From positions 5,830,501 to 5,894,500 of the forward strand of contig NC_088309.1 of the NCBI RefSeq assembly GCF_910592395.1: DNA of 64,000 nucleotides, written 5' to 3'. The notes below the pieces were generated by a model, which saw nothing but the letters and a program-made list of their open reading frames with translations, did no database searches and was not told the origin of the DNA. This document shows positions 61,497 through 64,000 of the stretch, piece after piece (position 1 is the stretch's first letter; every line of letters starts with the position of its first letter). The stretch is from Lineus longissimus. Lineage: Eukaryota; Nemertea; Pilidiophora; Heteronemertea; Lineidae. The translations under genes and the position numbers were made by a program.

Positions 61497-62987
61497 ATGA
61501 TTGGAAGATGGAAGAAAAGACTCATAGGTACGCCTGGTTCTTATCGGCACAAACCTCAATTGGATGAGATCAACGATGAGGGCATTGCCATTAAAAAGGT
61601 TGATCTGAATATCGAAAACATTGAATGTTTTCCTACCAACGGCAGACAGTGGATTGAAGACAACCTTGAGTGTACCAAAAAAGACAGACCTACTGCAGAC
61701 ACCAACGAAAGTAAATTGCCTAAACGCAGGTACCCGATGGGAAACGATGTTGACGAGGGCTTCACCGATGTGGAGGATGGCACGACGAAGAATGCTGCTT
61801 ATGCCTCGCTACTGGACGATATGAATAATGATCTCAAAGCTGACGACCCGCGAGAGCACTCACCGAGGAAGGACAATAACGTGACTCGACGTCCCGGCAA
61901 TAGAATTGATCTGGAGAGCATCCGGCGAGTTCTCAACCAGGACTTGGTACCCGCCCACATTTCAAGGACTCGGCCAGGACGCGTACCTACCTTGCCAGGC
62001 TTGCCGTCATCGACTGACCCGGCCAGGATCGAACGATTTAGTCGACTGGGGACACAGCGTGAAGGTATCAGGCAGCGGTCTTTCTCGAAAGACGATTCAG
62101 TGGCCACGCGCGGGCTGCAGTTTCAGTCCATATCCGCGTTGGTCACTTCCGAAATAGAAGAACAAGCACGAAATAGAGGTAGGGTCCATGAAACTCGTAC
62201 ACCTCACCGAGAAACGGTTATGGTGCAACCCACGATGCCTATGAAAGAACACCGCTTTTCTGCGATTAAAATGACTAAACGTGATTTCCTGAAAGGTCAC
62301 TTGCCGGCGATTTGGAACAGGAATGATGATGGTGGCTGTAGGGACGAAGTTTTCGCTAAATTTGAGTGCAGCACGACGGCGAAGAATACTCCGTTGCTAA
62401 TGAACGATTTGAATAATGATCCCAAAGCTGACGACCCGCGAGAGCAGATGCCGAAGGACAATAACTTGACTCGACGTCCCGGCAATAGAATTGATCTGAA
62501 GAGCATTCGGCGAGTTCTCAACCAGGACTTGGTACCCGCCCAAATTTCAAGGACACAGCCAGGACGCGTACCTACTTTGCCAGACTTGCCGCGCACTTCG
62601 AATTGTACCGAAAGTGATCAACAATTCGGCCACGGTCGCTCATTCTCTTACCCGGCAAGGATGGAACGATTGAATCGATGTGAAGTTGGGAGGGAACGCT
62701 ATTTCATAAAGGAGGTCGTAGCTGCCACGCCTGCGCCTCAGTCTCACTCAATGCCCGCGCTGGTTACTACCAAAATATACGAACCAGCACGAAATAGAGG
62801 TGAGAACCGTGATACACGCACATCTCGAAAGACTCTTTTGAAACAATCCACGATGCCTGTGAAAGAATGTGACCGTCTTTCTGAGATTAGTGCTAACAGC
62901 GATGCGATACCTTCAGCACTTCCCTGGAGCCCAAAGCTGCCCGAGTTGGTACCGAAAAATCACTCATTTGGGACGGTCCAGCGATAG
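61497..62987 (+). CDS. Unassigned internally duplicated basic protein, 496 aa
   Basis: Family not recognised. One uninterrupted frame with a TATA box upstream and AATAAA downstream, so it looks intronless. The frame is open from 61449, but ATG 61497 is the first Met. Residues about 82-257 and 277-467 are two copies of one unit (DNA 61740-62267 and 62325-62897). The core is nearly identical: KADDPRE, then RRPGNRID, SIRRVLNQDLVPA and PGRVPTLP. Later parts (ALVT, ARNRG, TMP.KE) are more diverged. Core copies differ by a few substitutions and a three-base indel, and neither has a stop, which suggests selection on the protein. The chain is polar, rich in Arg, Asp and Ser, with no signal peptide or membrane helix; it is probably disordered and nuclear or cytoplasmic. 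It could also be a lineage-specific or very young gene. Confidence 0.7.
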   Translation: MIGRWKKRLIGTPGSYRHKPQLDEINDEGIAIKKVDLNIENIECFPTNGRQWIEDNLECTKKDRPTADTNESKLPKRRYPMGNDVDEGFTDVEDGTTKNAAYASLLDDMNNDLKADDPREHSPRKDNNVTRRPGNRIDLESIRRVLNQDLVPAHISRTRPGRVPTLPGLPSSTDPARIERFSRLGTQREGIRQRSFSKDDSVATRGLQFQSISALVTSEIEEQARNRGRVHETRTPHRETVMVQPTMPMKEHRFSAIKMTKRDFLKGHLPAIWNRNDDGGCRDEVFAKFECSTTAKNTPLLMNDLNNDPKADDPREQMPKDNNLTRRPGNRIDLKSIRRVLNQDLVPAQISRTQPGRVPTLPDLPRTSNCTESDQQFGHGRSFSYPARMERLNRCEVGRERYFIKEVVAATPAPQSHSMPALVTTKIYEPARNRGENRDTRTSRKTLLKQSTMPVKECDRLSEISANSDAIPSALPWSPKLPELVPKNHSFGTVQR

Positions 62988-63802
62988 ACCGAAGCAGACT
63001 CGAAAGGTCTCTGCGAAAAACTTTTTGGACAAGAAGACTGTGTTGCCACCAATCTAATGAACTTCGGAGAAGAAGTTAAAAATCAGGGCAAATTACTTAG
63101 TAGAATGAGCACATGCTACCACTCAATAATTTATTTATTTATTTGATTCGTATACCTTGTACAATATTGGATTTGAAGTGAGTGCGAGTGAACAATGTTG
63201 TTGTGCGATTGTTACAAAACAAGTGCTAGTCACTATATATATACATGTACATAAGATGAATAAATTTAAGATGAATGAATTTTGATTTTGAATATGGTTT
63301 TCACAATACCTTCCCACGAGCGTTTAGTCTATCATGGAATGAAATTTTCGAGATTCAGACAAATTGTTAATATGAGAGTGCTTTTAACCCCCCCCCCCCC
63401 CGCGCGTTACCGGAGGTCTCACCAGAACGTGTGGCGGACCCTTCCAGACTGGCAGTGTGATTATGGCATATCGCCAATTAATGCTGAGACCAAATTGTCG
63501 CCACTAGATAGAGACCGAGAAAGGACTCTGCGGCACTTTTAAGGCAGCTTATATACTTTATGACCAATAGGAGGTGCCACCCTTTACCACACCCAGATTC
63601 CACAAACGGTAAAAATTGGCACTTGAATAACAGGCCAAGCCTCGCCCTGACATATACATTGTATATTGTCTAAATGAGGTCAAACTTAGGGCGGTGACTC
63701 GGTTCCAAGTTCACAGAAGAGTTCGTCGTCATGACATCTAGAACTACAATTAGCACAGTGATATGTTACGTGATGTATTTATATCAAGAGTGCCATTTCA
63801 CG
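62988..63802. other. 3' flank of the 496-aa gene
   Basis: Probable 3' UTR to about 63290, including TTTATTTATTTATTT near 63129. Beyond it there is a 14-base C run (63388-63401). The frame at 63282-63542 has no recognisable feature. Confidence 0.45.
63259..63264 (+). terminator. Candidate poly(A) signal of the 496-aa gene
   Basis: AATAAA 272 nt after the stop codon, the first plus-strand hexamer after it that I noticed. Confidence 0.45.
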
Positions 63803-64000
63803 TGAGCGATCGAGATAATTCCTGAAAAAAATTGCGTCTCGTTTTTTCTCGCCATTCTCATTTTAAAACGTACAAAGATGGAAAATGGGGTGGATTTCGG
63901 GTGAGGCTGGAACTAAAAACGAGCGATCGAGATGAATAACTCGGGCGATCGAGATATTATCTCGGGTGATCCAGTTATTTATCTCGAGCGATCGAAATAA
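63803..64000. repeat. GCGATCGAGAT repeat block, cut by the window end
   Basis: GAGCGATCGAGATAAT occurs at 63803; from 63921 to the window end, units of about 22 bp run in tandem (GAGCGATCGAGATGAATAAC TC, then variants GGGCGATCGAGAT, GGGTGATCCAGTT, GAGCGATCGAAAT). The core CGATCG is self-complementary. The array continues past the window. Confidence 0.75.

Noticed and set aside
1-64000. CRISPR arrays, operons, bacterial promoters or ribosome binding sites
   Set aside because: The DNA is clearly from an animal with spliced genes; tandem repeats seen are minisatellites, and no spaced repeat array exists.

Overview
The window is animal genomic DNA, probably from a marine invertebrate. Its genes are split by introns with GT-AG borders, intergenic DNA is AT-rich and crowded with short inverted-repeat transposons, and the words TACATGTA and TAGGCCTA recur throughout. 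The recognisable proteins are ordinary bilaterian ones. I cannot fix the phylum from the sequence alone.

Left third (about 0.8-22 kb): three multi-exon genes, all on the minus strand. (1) An SLC16-type monocarboxylate transporter (865-3560, 4 coding exons, 499 aa) with a threefold 15-residue repeat in its large central loop. (2) A TRAF-family signalling adaptor (7799-14296, 7 coding exons, 483 aa) with RING, TRAF zinc fingers, a short coiled coil and a MATH domain. (3) A selenium-binding protein 1 / methanethiol oxidase gene (SELENBP1, 16529-21997, 10 exons seen; only the start exon is missing). The exon phases of all three models join cleanly. The genes have unrelated jobs (metabolite transport, innate/TNF-type signalling, sulfur metabolism) and nothing suggests they work together.

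Middle (22-40.5 kb): no intact gene recognised. It holds a 5'-truncated, frameshifted non-LTR retrotransposon (23345-24403, minus), a 944-bp terminal-inverted-repeat element with a perfect 9-bp target duplication (26509-27452), several palindromic MITE copies from at least three families, and a possible REJ-like coding remnant with an in-frame stop (32382-32909).

Right part (40.5-64 kb): two plus-strand genes that I cannot assign to any family. One is an 886-aa single-exon ORF for a type I membrane protein with a very long Ser-rich cytoplasmic tail (40667-43327). The other is a TATA-driven, apparently intronless 496-aa basic protein (61497-62987) built on a large internal duplication. Between them lie 18 kb of non-coding DNA with duplicated segments, perfect hairpins, a tRNA-derived repeat and a 1-kb foldback element (58437-59450) flanked by a near-perfect 10-bp repeat. 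The window ends inside a 22-bp tandem repeat rich in GCGATCGAGAT.
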